Of a stretch of 64,000 nt of DNA, positions 36,467 to 44,230 are shown in pieces (the stretch's first letter is position 1; each line of letters begins with the position of its first letter). Source of the DNA: Psychrobacillus sp. FSL H8-0483 (lineage in GTDB: Bacteria; Bacillota; Bacilli; Bacillales_A; Planococcaceae); NCBI RefSeq assembly GCF_038637725.1, contig NZ_CP152052.1, positions 2,339,501-2,403,500 on the forward strand, written 5' to 3'. The translations under genes and the position numbers were made by a program. The notes beneath the pieces were generated by a model. The model saw nothing but the letters and a program-made list of their open reading frames with translations, made no database searches and had not been told where the DNA came from.

Positions 36467-36533
36467 ATATTATTATTACTTCTAATATTCTAACGAATAT
36501 TAGTAGCCGCTTCGTAGAAGTAAGTAATAATAT
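36467..36533 (+). other. Long stem-loop leader before the aldolase gene
   Basis: An 18-bp stem: ATATTATTATTACTTCTA (36467-36484) pairs fully with TAGAAGTAA-G-TAATAATAT (36515-36533), one bulged G. Inside is a second perfect hairpin TAATATTC-TAAC-GAATATTA (36483-36502; the first two bases are shared) and a single-stranded linker GTAGCCGCTTCG. It ends nine bases before the GGAGG of the aldolase gene. It has no U tail, so it is not a terminator; an mRNA leader element or protein site is likely. Confidence 0.6.
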
Positions 36534-36557
36534 CAATAACTGGAGGAAATGCCTACT

Positions 36558-37517
36558 ATGGAACATAATAGCAAAATAATAGACTGTACCATTCGTGATG
36601 GAGGTTTGGTTAACAATTGGGATTTCAGCGTCGAATTTGTTCAAGACTTGTATAATGGCCTAAGTGCAGCTGGTGTTGAATACATGGAGATTGGCTATAA
36701 AAATTCACCTAAGCTTCTTAAAGCGACTGAACCTAATCCATGGAGATTTCTTGACGATAACTTCCTGAAAGAGATTATCCCTGAGAAAAAGTTCACGAAG
36801 CTATCTGCTCTAGTAGATATTGGGCGTGTAGATCCAAATGACATTCTACCACGTGAGCAAAGTGTTTTAGATATGATTCGAGTGGCGTGCTATATCCGCG
36901 AAGTAGATAAAGGCTTGGAGCTTGTCAAAATGTTTCATGATTTGGGCTATGAGACTTCCCTTAACATTATGGCTTTATCTAATGTACCTGAACATCAGCT
37001 TAAGGAAGCGTTTGAAATGGTGCTGGAAAGTCCTGTAGATGTTGTATATATCGTTGACTCTTTCGGAAGTTTAGATCCTCTAAATATTGAGCATCAAGTA
37101 AAAAAATTCCAAGCAATGCTTCCTAACAAACAGCTTGGTATTCATACGCATAATAATATGCAATTAGCGTTCGCAAATACATTAACAGCGATGCGAAATG
37201 GGGTTAGTTTCCTTGATTCTTCTGTCTATGGTATGGGGCGTGCAGCTGGTAATTGTCACACAGAACTACTCGTTAGCTATATACAAAAACCTAGTTATGA
37301 GATTAAGCCAGTTCTTGGTGTCATTGAAAAGCATATGTTAGAAATGCGACAAAATTGGGAATGGGGTTACATTATCCCTTACATGATCTCAGGTGTACTT
37401 AATGAACATCCACGTGTTGCTATGGCTTACCGTAATAGCGAAGAACGCGATAATTTCGTAGATTTTTATGATAAGGTAACAACACCGGAAGCAACTATAG
37501 CTCCAGCGTCGAAATAG
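36558..37517 (+). CDS. DRE-TIM aldolase-domain protein (HMGL-like)
   Basis: 319 residues from the ATG at 36558; GGAGG at 36542-36546 is 11 bases away, whereas the earlier ATG at 36549 is only two bases after it. The metal site IIDCTIRDGGLVNNWDF opens the barrel and GIHTHNNMQLAFANTL carries the HxH pair, as in HMG-CoA lyase, isopropylmalate synthase and 4-hydroxy-2-oxovalerate aldolase. The C-terminal part (NWEWGYIIPYMISGVLNEHP) matches the small aldolase-domain proteins of unknown substrate. Stands alone behind a structured leader. Confidence 0.82.
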   Translation: MEHNSKIIDCTIRDGGLVNNWDFSVEFVQDLYNGLSAAGVEYMEIGYKNSPKLLKATEPNPWRFLDDNFLKEIIPEKKFTKLSALVDIGRVDPNDILPREQSVLDMIRVACYIREVDKGLELVKMFHDLGYETSLNIMALSNVPEHQLKEAFEMVLESPVDVVYIVDSFGSLDPLNIEHQVKKFQAMLPNKQLGIHTHNNMQLAFANTLTAMRNGVSFLDSSVYGMGRAAGNCHTELLVSYIQKPSYEIKPVLGVIEKHMLEMRQNWEWGYIIPYMISGVLNEHPRVAMAYRNSEERDNFVDFYDKVTTPEATIAPASK

Positions 37518-37601
37518 GTTAGATTACTTAAGATACCTTCTATTGATAGAGGCCACTGAAAAACTTACGTTTTTATAACTGTAAATTCTATTTAAACAAA
37601 A

Positions 37602-37650
37602 ATTCGGCACTTCTTGTTCTAGTTTGAACAGGAAGTGCCGGATTTCTTTT
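37602..37650 (+). terminator. Terminator after the aldolase gene
   Basis: CGGCACTTC-TGTTC / GAACA-GAAGTGCCG hairpin then a U-rich tail, 85 bases after the stop. Confidence 0.88.
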
Positions 37651-37652
37651 GT

Positions 37653-37844
37653 CTATTTCCCCTCTTTTCCGTTCAATAATTTCATAATCCGTTTCAGATT
37701 GACGGCGGTTATCGTTGTGGCACCTTGCAGTGGAAGGCGACGGAATTTCGTTAATGAACTGGCATCAATGACTGGATCTTTTGGAGCCATCTCTAAGAAA
37801 TATTTAAACAACTTATCATATTTCGAACGCTCTATCACATCCAC
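37653..37844 (-). pseudogene. Fragment of an IS1182-type transposase
   Basis: The reading KYDKLFKYFLEMAPKDPVID and SSLTKFRRLPLQ matches the N-terminal domain shared by IS1182-family transposases; downstream it decays and stops after about 60 residues. No DDE domain, no terminal repeats visible. A family B repeat lies next to it. Confidence 0.65.
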
Positions 37845-37917
37845 ATCTAATCGCTTTCAATAATAGATATTTGAACATGCGAATCCGATGGAATCGCATC
37901 GCGTCCATTTTATGGTG

Positions 37918-38034
37918 CTTGTAGTGGAAGGCGGCGACTCCAGCGGGAAAAGCGTGTCCAAGTGAGACCCCGCAGGAGCTTGCGACGAGGAGGCTCACGG
38001 ACCGCCCGCGGAAAGCGTCCGCCTGCAACGGAAT
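37918..38034. repeat. Family B GC-rich repeat, complete copy
   Basis: GTAGTGGAAGGCGGCGACTC then CAGCGGG at one end, CCCGCGGAAAGCGTCCGCCT then GCAACGGAA at the other, as imperfect inverted arms; the middle has GTGAGACCCCGCAGGAGC and GAGGAGGCTCAC, which pair in part. About 115 bp. Best-preserved copy in the window. Confidence 0.85.
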
Positions 38035-38358
38035 CTCCTAGATGTTTTATTTATTCAAGAACTCGCTAAGAGATGATTAATAGACTTTTTCAGCTGCCTC
38101 CTAATGATAGGGGATACTTTTTTCTTTATTGAAATATTTTGTTGAGATATCCTATTCTACACAAGAAATGCTCCCTCTCCCCTTTAAAGGGAGCCTTTCT
38201 TTCTGGAAAAGGATCCCTTGAGATAGATATTAATTAGCCTACAACGGGGATGTCATGGTCTGAGTTTTAGTTTATTTGCAACATCGGAAACACTATCTAT
38301 TATTGTTAAAAATAAAAGGCCATACAAATTTCTTTACAGGTTGAAAACATAAAGCTGA

Positions 38359-38387
38359 TTGACAATCTTATTAAATTGCTTTATCTT
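38359..38387 (+). promoter_or_regulatory. Promoter of bioY
   Basis: TTGACA at 38359-38364, 17-bp spacer, TATCTT at 38382-38387; the BirA operator begins three bases later, over the transcription start. Confidence 0.65.
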
Positions 38388-38390
38388 CAT

Positions 38391-38417
38391 GTTAACCAAT
38401 AAAATATTTTGGTTAAC
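38391..38417. promoter_or_regulatory. BirA operator before bioY
   Basis: Perfect inverted repeat GTTAACCAA / TTGGTTAAC with a 9-bp spacer, the form of Firmicute BirA boxes. Biotin-loaded BirA would repress bioY here. Confidence 0.85.
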
Positions 38418-38440
38418 ACAACAAGGGGAGGCAGTTCATT

Positions 38441-38992
38441 TTGAAAAAGGGAAATACATATCAATATTTATTAGCTGCAATTGGTGCAGCGATTATCGCA
38501 ATTCTCGCGCAGGTGACGATTCCGTTACCACTCGTACCAATTACAGGGCAAACATTAGCAATCGGTTTAATCGTGACAATTTTAGGCACAAGATTAGGAA
38601 CATTATCGGTATTATTATATATATTACTAGGCGCAGTTGGGATGCCAGTATTCAGTGGCATGTCTGGCGGGTTAGGGGTCGTGGTTGGACCAACAGGCGG
38701 CTATATTGTAGGCTTCTTGCCATCAGCAATAATAATGGGTCTTTACATGAAAAAATTTGGTATCACAATTCCACATGCTATTGTAGCAAATATTATTGGT
38801 ATGATAGTAACATTAGCACTCGGAACAGCCTGGTTAAAAATCGCAGCTGACTTAACGTGGACTGCAGCATTTATGGGTGGCGCAGCACCGTTTATTATCG
38901 TAGGTATATTAAAAGCAGTACTAGCTGCATATCTTGGCGTTGTCGTACGTCGCCGATTAGAAACAGCGCATTTAATTGAAGTAACGGCGTAA
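38441..38992 (+). CDS. bioY: Biotin ECF transporter S component
   Basis: 183 residues from a TTG with GGGGAGG nine bases upstream. About six membrane helices. The N-terminal AQVTIPLPLVPITGQTLAIG and the GAVGMPVFSGMSGGLGVVVG and GPTGGYIVGF blocks are BioY hallmarks. It binds biotin and works with a shared EcfAAT module, or alone at low capacity. The BirA operator upstream supports the biotin role independently of the protein. Confidence 0.95.
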   Translation: MKKGNTYQYLLAAIGAAIIAILAQVTIPLPLVPITGQTLAIGLIVTILGTRLGTLSVLLYILLGAVGMPVFSGMSGGLGVVVGPTGGYIVGFLPSAIIMGLYMKKFGITIPHAIVANIIGMIVTLALGTAWLKIAADLTWTAAFMGGAAPFIIVGILKAVLAAYLGVVVRRRLETAHLIEVTA

Positions 38993-39463
38993 ATGATAAA
39001 TGCCAATTACTAAGAACAAGTACTATTAGAGGTTCAATATTATTGCTCACACGGGTATCGAAGCCAACGATTTTTTTGAATACAAAATACAAATTTAAGC
39101 TTAGTAGTAACCAACAGTAAACATAAACATAAAATCACTTTACAACTAATAAACTTAACTCTATCAGCTGGACATAGAAAATCTCTTGTGTTATACACAA
39201 TTTCCAACAACTCACATTTGCGTTTTTCTTATCCTGGAGAATACAAACAGCCTACCATAACTACGATTGGTGCTTTGAGCCTTAATCTTTTCTCTCTTTA
39301 AGTCCTATAAAGTACTTATGTGTTTTATAACAATTTTAATCATATTTCTTATACTCTTACTCTCTTATTTATTTTTCTAAAGTTCTATATCTCCATGATA
39401 ATCATAAAATGAGTAGATTCTAACTTTTAGGAATTAAATATAGAGAATTAGGGGGATAAGAAA
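38993..39463. other. Gene-free stretch
   Basis: About 470 bases after bioY. I see no convincing gene, repeat or strong hairpin; only AT-rich sequence and the GGGGGAT ribosome site of the next small gene. Confidence 0.55.
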
Positions 39464-39688
39464 ATGTTTGCCATTCATTTTTTTGAAAATAATACTAGAT
39501 TACTAATTCAAGCTTTGAGACGTATTCCTTCTGTCGAAGAGGAATTAAAAATTAAAGGTCGTAAAGGAAAAGTTATTAGCGTGAAGATGATGGAAGAAAA
39601 CATCTATCATGTACATGTAGAGTTTGAAAAAATAGTTGTTAAAAATCTAGCTGCCGCGAAAGACCTTGGTAAGAAGAAAAAGAGATAG
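39464..39688 (+). CDS. Small basic protein of unknown function
   Basis: 74 residues, no signal or membrane helix. Reads MFAIHFFENNTRLLIQALRR, then KIKGRKGKVISVKMMEENIYHVHVEFEKI split over two strands, and ends with KKKKR. The middle looks like a small beta domain (GRKGKVISV, YHVHVEF), the end strongly basic, so nucleic-acid contact is possible. Good ribosome site (GGGGGATAAGAAA) and its own terminator support a real gene. No family recognised. Confidence 0.7.
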   Translation: MFAIHFFENNTRLLIQALRRIPSVEEELKIKGRKGKVISVKMMEENIYHVHVEFEKIVVKNLAAAKDLGKKKKR

Positions 39689-39707
39689 TGCTTATAATAA
39701 GCAAATT

Positions 39708-39742
39708 TAAAAGACTTGCCTTTTTGAGGACAAGTCTTTTTT
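39708..39742 (+). terminator. Terminator after the small basic protein
   Basis: AAAAGACTTG / CAAGTCTTTTTT stem with a 12-base loop, 20 bases after the stop. Confidence 0.85.
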
Positions 39743-39889
39743 ATTATCTCCGCCCATTGTTACTTTTTTTCCATACTAATGGGAGGAAACTTTCCATTCC
39801 TGCTGTATGCGTATCCTCGCCTTCCCCATTTCATGCCACTGAGCAAATTCTGGACTTTCAACTAGCCCGAATTATTTAATCCTTTATAT

Positions 39890-39922
39890 AAAAAAACCTT
39901 ATGCAATAGGTACATAAGGTTT
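39890..39922 (-). terminator. Terminator after the FMN reductase gene
   Basis: AAACCTTATG / CATAAGGTTT stem followed by seven U on the minus strand, nine bases after the stop. Confidence 0.85.
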
Positions 39923-39930
39923 CCACGATA

Positions 39931-40473
39931 TTAAGCGAATGTTTTCATCCAGTTAAGGAAGTTTTCAATTACTTTATCTAAAAACTCAACAGTTGCTTGG
40001 TCTGTAAGATTACCTTCTTCATCAAATTTCGTATGAGCTGCACCAACATATACTTCATTCATTGGAAGTAATGGTGAGTTTAAGCCACTTGCGAAAAGAA
40101 TATCACGTAAGTGCATTTGTGCTTTTACTGTACCCATTGCACCCATTGAAGCACCCATGATCATCGATGGTTTACCATTTACTGATCGGTCCACGCGAGA
40201 CATCCAGTCAATTGCGTTGCCTAGTACCCCTGGAATTGTTGAATTGTACTCTGGTGTTACCCAAAGAACAGCGTCAGCTGCCTTTACTCTTGCTTTAAAG
40301 TCAAGTACAATTTGTGGTGCATCTAATTCGATATCTTGATCGTACATTGGTATTCCACGTAAGCTTAAAATTTCAAGCTCAAATTTATCTGCGTAACGGT
40401 TTTGTACGTGTTGTGCTAATTTTAAATTATATGAATCTTTACGGATACTTCCTACTATTGCTACTACTTTCAT
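39931..40473 (-). CDS. NADPH-dependent FMN reductase
   Basis: 180 residues, flavodoxin-like fold. GSIRKDSYNLKLAQHV binds FMN phosphate, WVTPEYNSTIPGVLGNAIDW is the family hallmark loop over the flavin, and MGASMGAMGTVKAQ follows. Such enzymes reduce FMN, quinones, azo dyes or chromate. AGGAGG precedes the ATG. An IclR-type regulator gene lies 90 bases upstream in the same direction. Confidence 0.92.
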   Translation of the reverse strand: MKVVAIVGSIRKDSYNLKLAQHVQNRYADKFELEILSLRGIPMYDQDIELDAPQIVLDFKARVKAADAVLWVTPEYNSTIPGVLGNAIDWMSRVDRSVNGKPSMIMGASMGAMGTVKAQMHLRDILFASGLNSPLLPMNEVYVGAAHTKFDEEGNLTDQATVEFLDKVIENFLNWMKTFA

Positions 40474-40562
40474 GTGTGTTTCCTCCTATTGTTGAAAATG
40501 ACTTTACAATTTAGCAAAAATCAAAACGTTGATTGGTCTGTGATAAAAAATCATTTCAGCTT

Positions 40563-41309
40563 CTATCTAAGCGATTCGATTTCTCTTGTAATCTTTTCGC
40601 TTCCTTCCATTAGCTTTAAATAAATTTTTGATCTTTTACCTTTCGTAATTCGTACAGCTGGTGCGGCAATTGCTATGGAAGCAATTATTTCTCCTTCTAA
40701 GAATAAGGGCACAGCTATGCACCGAATGCCTACAATACGTTCTTCATCGTCAAAGGCATAGCCTTGTTTTTGAATAACATTTAAATGATGGACAAATAAA
40801 TGAGCGTCTTCAAATGCATGATCTGTCGCTTTGGTAAAGTTCAACTTTCGTAATATGTCTGATTGAGTTTTAGATGGTAGGTTGGCTAAAATGATTTTCC
40901 CTAAAGCTGATTGATGGATAAATGAACGGTTGCCAATCTCTTCTCGAGCAGGCTCTTTATATGGTGCTAGTACAGCATGTACCGTCACTAAATTTGTACC
41001 GTCCATTTTCCCTATGTACAAACTTTCTCCAATTTCCTTCGCTACTTTATAAGGTGTCGTTAAAGAAACCCAGTCTAATGCGATACGTCGTTCAAAATGC
41101 TCACAAAACATTTTATGATTAATTTCAAAACGGCTTTGAAATTTTTGAACATAGCCCATTTCCTCTAACGTCGCTAGCATCCGAAATGCTGTTGTTTTAC
41201 TCAGTTCTAAGTGCTTTGTAATTTCTGTTAATGATAAACCGTTTTGTTCTTTTAACAACTCAATAATTTGTAATCCTTTTTTTAACGTGGTCACTTCATA
41301 TTGGCTCAT
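40563..41309 (-). CDS. IclR-family transcriptional regulator
   Basis: 248 residues. N-terminal winged HTH (GLQIIELLKEQNGLSLTEIT, LELSKTTAFRMLATLEEMGYV) and the C-terminal IclR effector domain (about 80-245; SALGKIILANLPS, VGIRCIAVPLFLEGEIIASI). No target is obvious; the FMN reductase gene directly downstream may be one. GAGGTGATGAG precedes the ATG. A palindrome 68 bases upstream is a candidate self-operator. Confidence 0.92.
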   Translation of the reverse strand: MSQYEVTTLKKGLQIIELLKEQNGLSLTEITKHLELSKTTAFRMLATLEEMGYVQKFQSRFEINHKMFCEHFERRIALDWVSLTTPYKVAKEIGESLYIGKMDGTNLVTVHAVLAPYKEPAREEIGNRSFIHQSALGKIILANLPSKTQSDILRKLNFTKATDHAFEDAHLFVHHLNVIQKQGYAFDDEERIVGIRCIAVPLFLEGEIIASIAIAAPAVRITKGKRSKIYLKLMEGSEKITREIESLR

Positions 41310-41376
41310 CTCATCACCTCAACTCATAAAGTATTATAATAAATTCTCTAAGTATATTGCAAAAAAAGCAGCAAAT

Positions 41377-41393
41377 GTTTCATTATGCGAAAC
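41377..41393. promoter_or_regulatory. Candidate IclR operator
   Basis: GTTTCATTATGCGAAAC: 5-bp arms GTTTC / GAAAC around a 7-bp centre, a shape common among IclR-family sites, 68 bp before the iclR-type gene. It lies in a 330-bp gap that holds nothing else clear. Confidence 0.45.
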
Positions 41394-41641
41394 AAAAAAA
41401 CAGGACAAACGACAAGTTGAGACTTTTTGCTAATAAGATTAGACCACAAAAGTAAAATCAGATTTTGAAAGTTACTGGTTCCCTAGTAATATTGCATGTT
41501 AACGAAAGTGTATTTATTGTTATTAATTATACGATACGATCTAGAATTCTTTTCAATATTTGTATTTTTGCCCCCAAAGGAATGAACACTTTTTATTCTA
41601 AGCATAGTATACAGGAGAGTAAATTATAAGGGGGAACACCG

Positions 41642-42427
41642 ATGGGATTGTTCATTAATGAAAGTCAACACCCGACAGTATTTAAAAATACCGGTGAACT
41701 TAACGCTGTAAATCAAGTCGAGTGTCGTAGTGACTATTTGTCGGAGCTTGTAAAGGAGCAACAGGCATCCAATAAGTCATTTCATGTAGCGATTAATGGT
41801 ATAAGAAATGCACAATATAACTTTGACCGCCGACAATCGAGACAATGGAATGAAATAAAAGGACGTTTAAGTGAGTTAAAAGAACTTAATGCTCAACATG
41901 AAAAAATGGAACACCTAGTAATAGATTGGTTAGAAAAACTAGAGAACCAAAATAAGAAACTTCAAATGATTATGATGAATGAAAAGCGAGGAAAAAAAGA
42001 CTTAGTTACTCAAGTAGAAAGTATCAGTCATTCTTATGGGAAAATCGTCAATCAATTGAATCAAGTGGAAGTGACAACTGAGGAAGTTGCTAATCGTATG
42101 GATCAATTTTTAGTGGGAAATGAGGAGGTACTTAATCGATTAGAACAAGTTGGTTTAACTAATGAAGACATGATTTTAAAAATAGAGGAACAACATTCTC
42201 TTCATCAAACAATGGCAGATCAAATTAGTAATATAGAAGAGACTCAAAAAGAATTAAGTAACCGGGTAGATAATCAAGAAGGATTAATGGAAAAAATAAT
42301 GCGGCAACTAGATAATATTCGTTTCATTTTGTTTGAAAGAACAAGCTTTTTAGAAGAAAAAATGGTAAAGCTTCAGAAATACTCCATTGCAAATATTCAA
42401 AAGGTAAAAAACAAAATAGATCAATAA
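41642..42427 (+). CDS. Coiled-coil protein of unknown function
   Basis: 261 residues. After a distinctive N-terminus (MGLFINESQHPTVFKNTGEL) almost the whole protein from about 35 to 250 is predicted coiled coil, with heptads such as IKGRLSELKELNAQHEKMEH and repeats of an L/I-N-Q-x-x-x pattern (VNQLNQVEVTTEEVANRMDQ, LNRLEQVGLTNEDMILKIEE). No membrane helix or signal. GGGGGAAC precedes the ATG and a terminator follows. No function can be given; similar spore-former proteins of this opening motif exist as far as I recall. Confidence 0.75.
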   Translation: MGLFINESQHPTVFKNTGELNAVNQVECRSDYLSELVKEQQASNKSFHVAINGIRNAQYNFDRRQSRQWNEIKGRLSELKELNAQHEKMEHLVIDWLEKLENQNKKLQMIMMNEKRGKKDLVTQVESISHSYGKIVNQLNQVEVTTEEVANRMDQFLVGNEEVLNRLEQVGLTNEDMILKIEEQHSLHQTMADQISNIEETQKELSNRVDNQEGLMEKIMRQLDNIRFILFERTSFLEEKMVKLQKYSIANIQKVKNKIDQ

Positions 42428-42548
42428 GATGTTACTGATAAGCTAGAAATAAGTGTTTTGTAGGAACTATTTGCTGTATTTATTTTAAGAGAACCATATC
42501 ATTCCTAACCCGTTCAGTTGAGTGGTACAAATTCTAAATTAACAAACA

Positions 42549-42586
42549 AAACGAGCCCAAATTCGCATATGAATTGGGCTCGTTTC
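42549..42586. terminator. Bidirectional terminator between convergent genes
   Basis: AACGAGCCCAA-ATTC / GAAT-TTGGGCTCGTT stem with GCATAT loop, between the coiled-coil gene and the acetyltransferase gene on the other strand. Confidence 0.85.
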
Positions 42587-42608
42587 CTATAACTATAAAT
42601 CAAGTTTG

Positions 42609-43034
42609 CTAATTCAAGTCCTTTTTCATGTAATAGTGCTTATGATCTCTGCCGACGTTCTCAATACAGCCATATACTTCGTAGCCATGTTTTTCGTAGA
42701 ATCCTAACGCCTGAAAACTAAGTGTATCGAGCTTGATGAAATCACACTGGCTTTCTCTTGCAATTTGTTCCGCTTCAAATAACAACTTTGTACCAAGCCC
42801 TAATTTTCGCAAATCCTCATCTACCATGAAAACTTGAATTTCTAACCAGTTCCAACACACTTCCCCTATTATTCCACCTCGAACAATGTTGTTTTCATCT
42901 CTTAAGAACAGTTTTATTTCCTTATACCTACCTTTTAAATCTGTTGGAAAATGTTTTAAATTATATTGATACAACTCGTTATTTATATAGTTACTAGCTT
43001 CTTTATCTGGATCTTTTGTAATGTGAAAGTTCAT
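42609..43034 (-). CDS. GNAT acetyltransferase
   Basis: 141 residues from the ATG at 43034 (MNFHITKDPDKEASNYINNE), preceded by AGAGGAG at a good distance; the longer reading to 43112 adds an unlikely Cys/Phe-rich tail. Acetyl-CoA loop VDEDLRKLGLGTKLLFEAEQ and the C-terminal KLDTLSFQALGFYEKHGYEV fit small-molecule or peptide N-acetyltransferases. Substrate unknown. Confidence 0.88.
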   Translation of the reverse strand: MNFHITKDPDKEASNYINNELYQYNLKHFPTDLKGRYKEIKLFLRDENNIVRGGIIGEVCWNWLEIQVFMVDEDLRKLGLGTKLLFEAEQIARESQCDFIKLDTLSFQALGFYEKHGYEVYGCIENVGRDHKHYYMKKDLN

Positions 43035-43239
43035 AATTAGTACTCCTCTATTATCAAATATTCTTGTGCAAAAATAGTATCTACATTTAAAGAATACCAT
43101 AATAACCCACATTTTCTATATATTTAAGAGCGGGTTATTAGATATCCGTACAACAAGCCAAACTTGTTGTTTTCAAATAGCTTTCGCCTTTGATTGTTCG
43201 ATAAGTTGATTTTCGATGGTATTGGAAGCGTCAACTAAC

Positions 43240-43390
43240 CCTAAGAAAAGTGCAAGCGCCCTCGAGTACAAAACCTGTTTTGTATTGTTTTCGGAGGTCT
43301 TTGGACAGTCTTATTGCTATATCATTACCGATTGATTTTTAAGAGAGGCTGGTCGGGACTGACGTCACGACCAGCCTCTCTTTTCATTTT
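43240..43390 (+). repeat. Family A dispersed repeat, divergent copy A5
   Basis: Keeps AAGTGCAAGCGCCC, CTTTGGAC, TTGCTATAT-ATTACCG and GATTTTTA of the family, and the loop core GGACTGACGTCA, but the hairpin stem is different: AAGAGAGGCTGGTCG (43341-43355) / CGACCAGCCTCTCTT (43368-43382) then U. A strong terminator-like hairpin with an altered yet fully paired stem. Confidence 0.6.
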
Positions 43391-43433
43391 AGTTGTCCTT
43401 TCTTTTATGATTGATTTGAAAACATTTACTTGA

Positions 43434-43562
43434 TTGTAGTGGAAGGTGGCGCTCTTAGCCTTCGTTCCTTTTTAAACACTCTGTGGGAATATTACATTTC
43501 TCACTTTTTAGGTGATGGCTCATCGCTAACCCCGCGGAAAGCGCCGCCTGTAACGAAAACCA
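43434..43562. repeat. Family B repeat, variant copy
   Basis: Left arm GTAGTGGAAGGTGGCGCTC, right arm CCCCGCGGAAAGCGCCGCCT then GTAACGAAAAC, with an unrelated AT-rich middle. About 128 bp. It fills the gap between copy A5 and the next terminator. Confidence 0.65.
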
Positions 43563-43597
43563 ACAGTAGTATTGAATCGATCTTTTTCTCCAAAATA

Positions 43598-43634
43598 AAA
43601 AAAAGCCGCTCCAATAACTGCCTGGAGCGACTTC
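43598..43634 (-). terminator. Terminator of the ribA-ribD-monooxygenase-HAD operon
   Basis: GTCGCTCCA / TGGAGCGGC stem on the minus strand with eight U after it, 16 bases after the operon's last stop. Nearly the same sequence ends katE (48336-48368). Confidence 0.85.
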
Positions 43635-43649
43635 ATTTAAATATGGACT

Positions 43650-44213
43650 TTACTTTATCATGATTTTTTCAAGTTCTGACCAATGCTTCATCCGTGGTAG
43701 ATCTACATGCTGATTATACGATTGGTCCATAATGTATACTTTCGTTGTAACATCACTTAAAGTTTCAAGAACTGCTGGTTTATCATCAAAATAGTAATCT
43801 AATGCTAGTTCTTTAATTGTTGCAATTTTTTCATTATCTTGCATGCCACAGTAGAAATGGTTATCTTCCACTGGGAATCCTTGAGCTTTCATCCATTCGC
43901 GCGTTTGCGTGCAGTATTTTTTAGGACGTGATGTAATATAAAAGATCTCATGTCCGTCTTTTTTTAATTGCTGCAACGTTTCAATTGCCCCTTCAAATGC
44001 TGGGCAATCCGTAAAGTAAATCTCTTCCATCGAGTCAGTCCACATTTTATTTCCAACTTCTTTTTCAAGTCCAAATGCTTCATGGATTTCAACAGTTTTT
44101 AAACTTTGGAACACGTCTAAAGCAATACTTTGATTTAATTTTTTATTGTATAAATGGAAGGCATACTCTCTTAAATTGATTAACGTATCGTCAATATCAA
44201 AACCAAATTTCAC
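43650..44213 (-). CDS. HAD-superfamily 5'-nucleotidase-like phosphatase
   Basis: 187 residues from a GTG with AGGAGA upstream. HAD motif I FDIDDTLI near the N-terminus (nucleophile Asp 6, acid Asp 8), motif II ITSRP, motif IV YYFDDKPAVLE. Similar to NT5C/YqfW-type deoxyribonucleotidases. As last gene of an operon with ribA and ribD, it could supply the dephosphorylation of 5-amino-6-ribitylaminouracil 5'-phosphate (inference). Confidence 0.82.
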   Translation of the reverse strand: MKFGFDIDDTLINLREYAFHLYNKKLNQSIALDVFQSLKTVEIHEAFGLEKEVGNKMWTDSMEEIYFTDCPAFEGAIETLQQLKKDGHEIFYITSRPKKYCTQTREWMKAQGFPVEDNHFYCGMQDNEKIATIKELALDYYFDDKPAVLETLSDVTTKVYIMDQSYNQHVDLPRMKHWSELEKIMIK

Positions 44214-44230
44214 GTAAATTCTCCTACTCT

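Noticed and set aside
36248-36557. T-box or known riboswitch before the aldolase gene
   Set aside because: No T-box bulge sequence and no match to aptamer cores; the element is a long simple stem with an inner hairpin.
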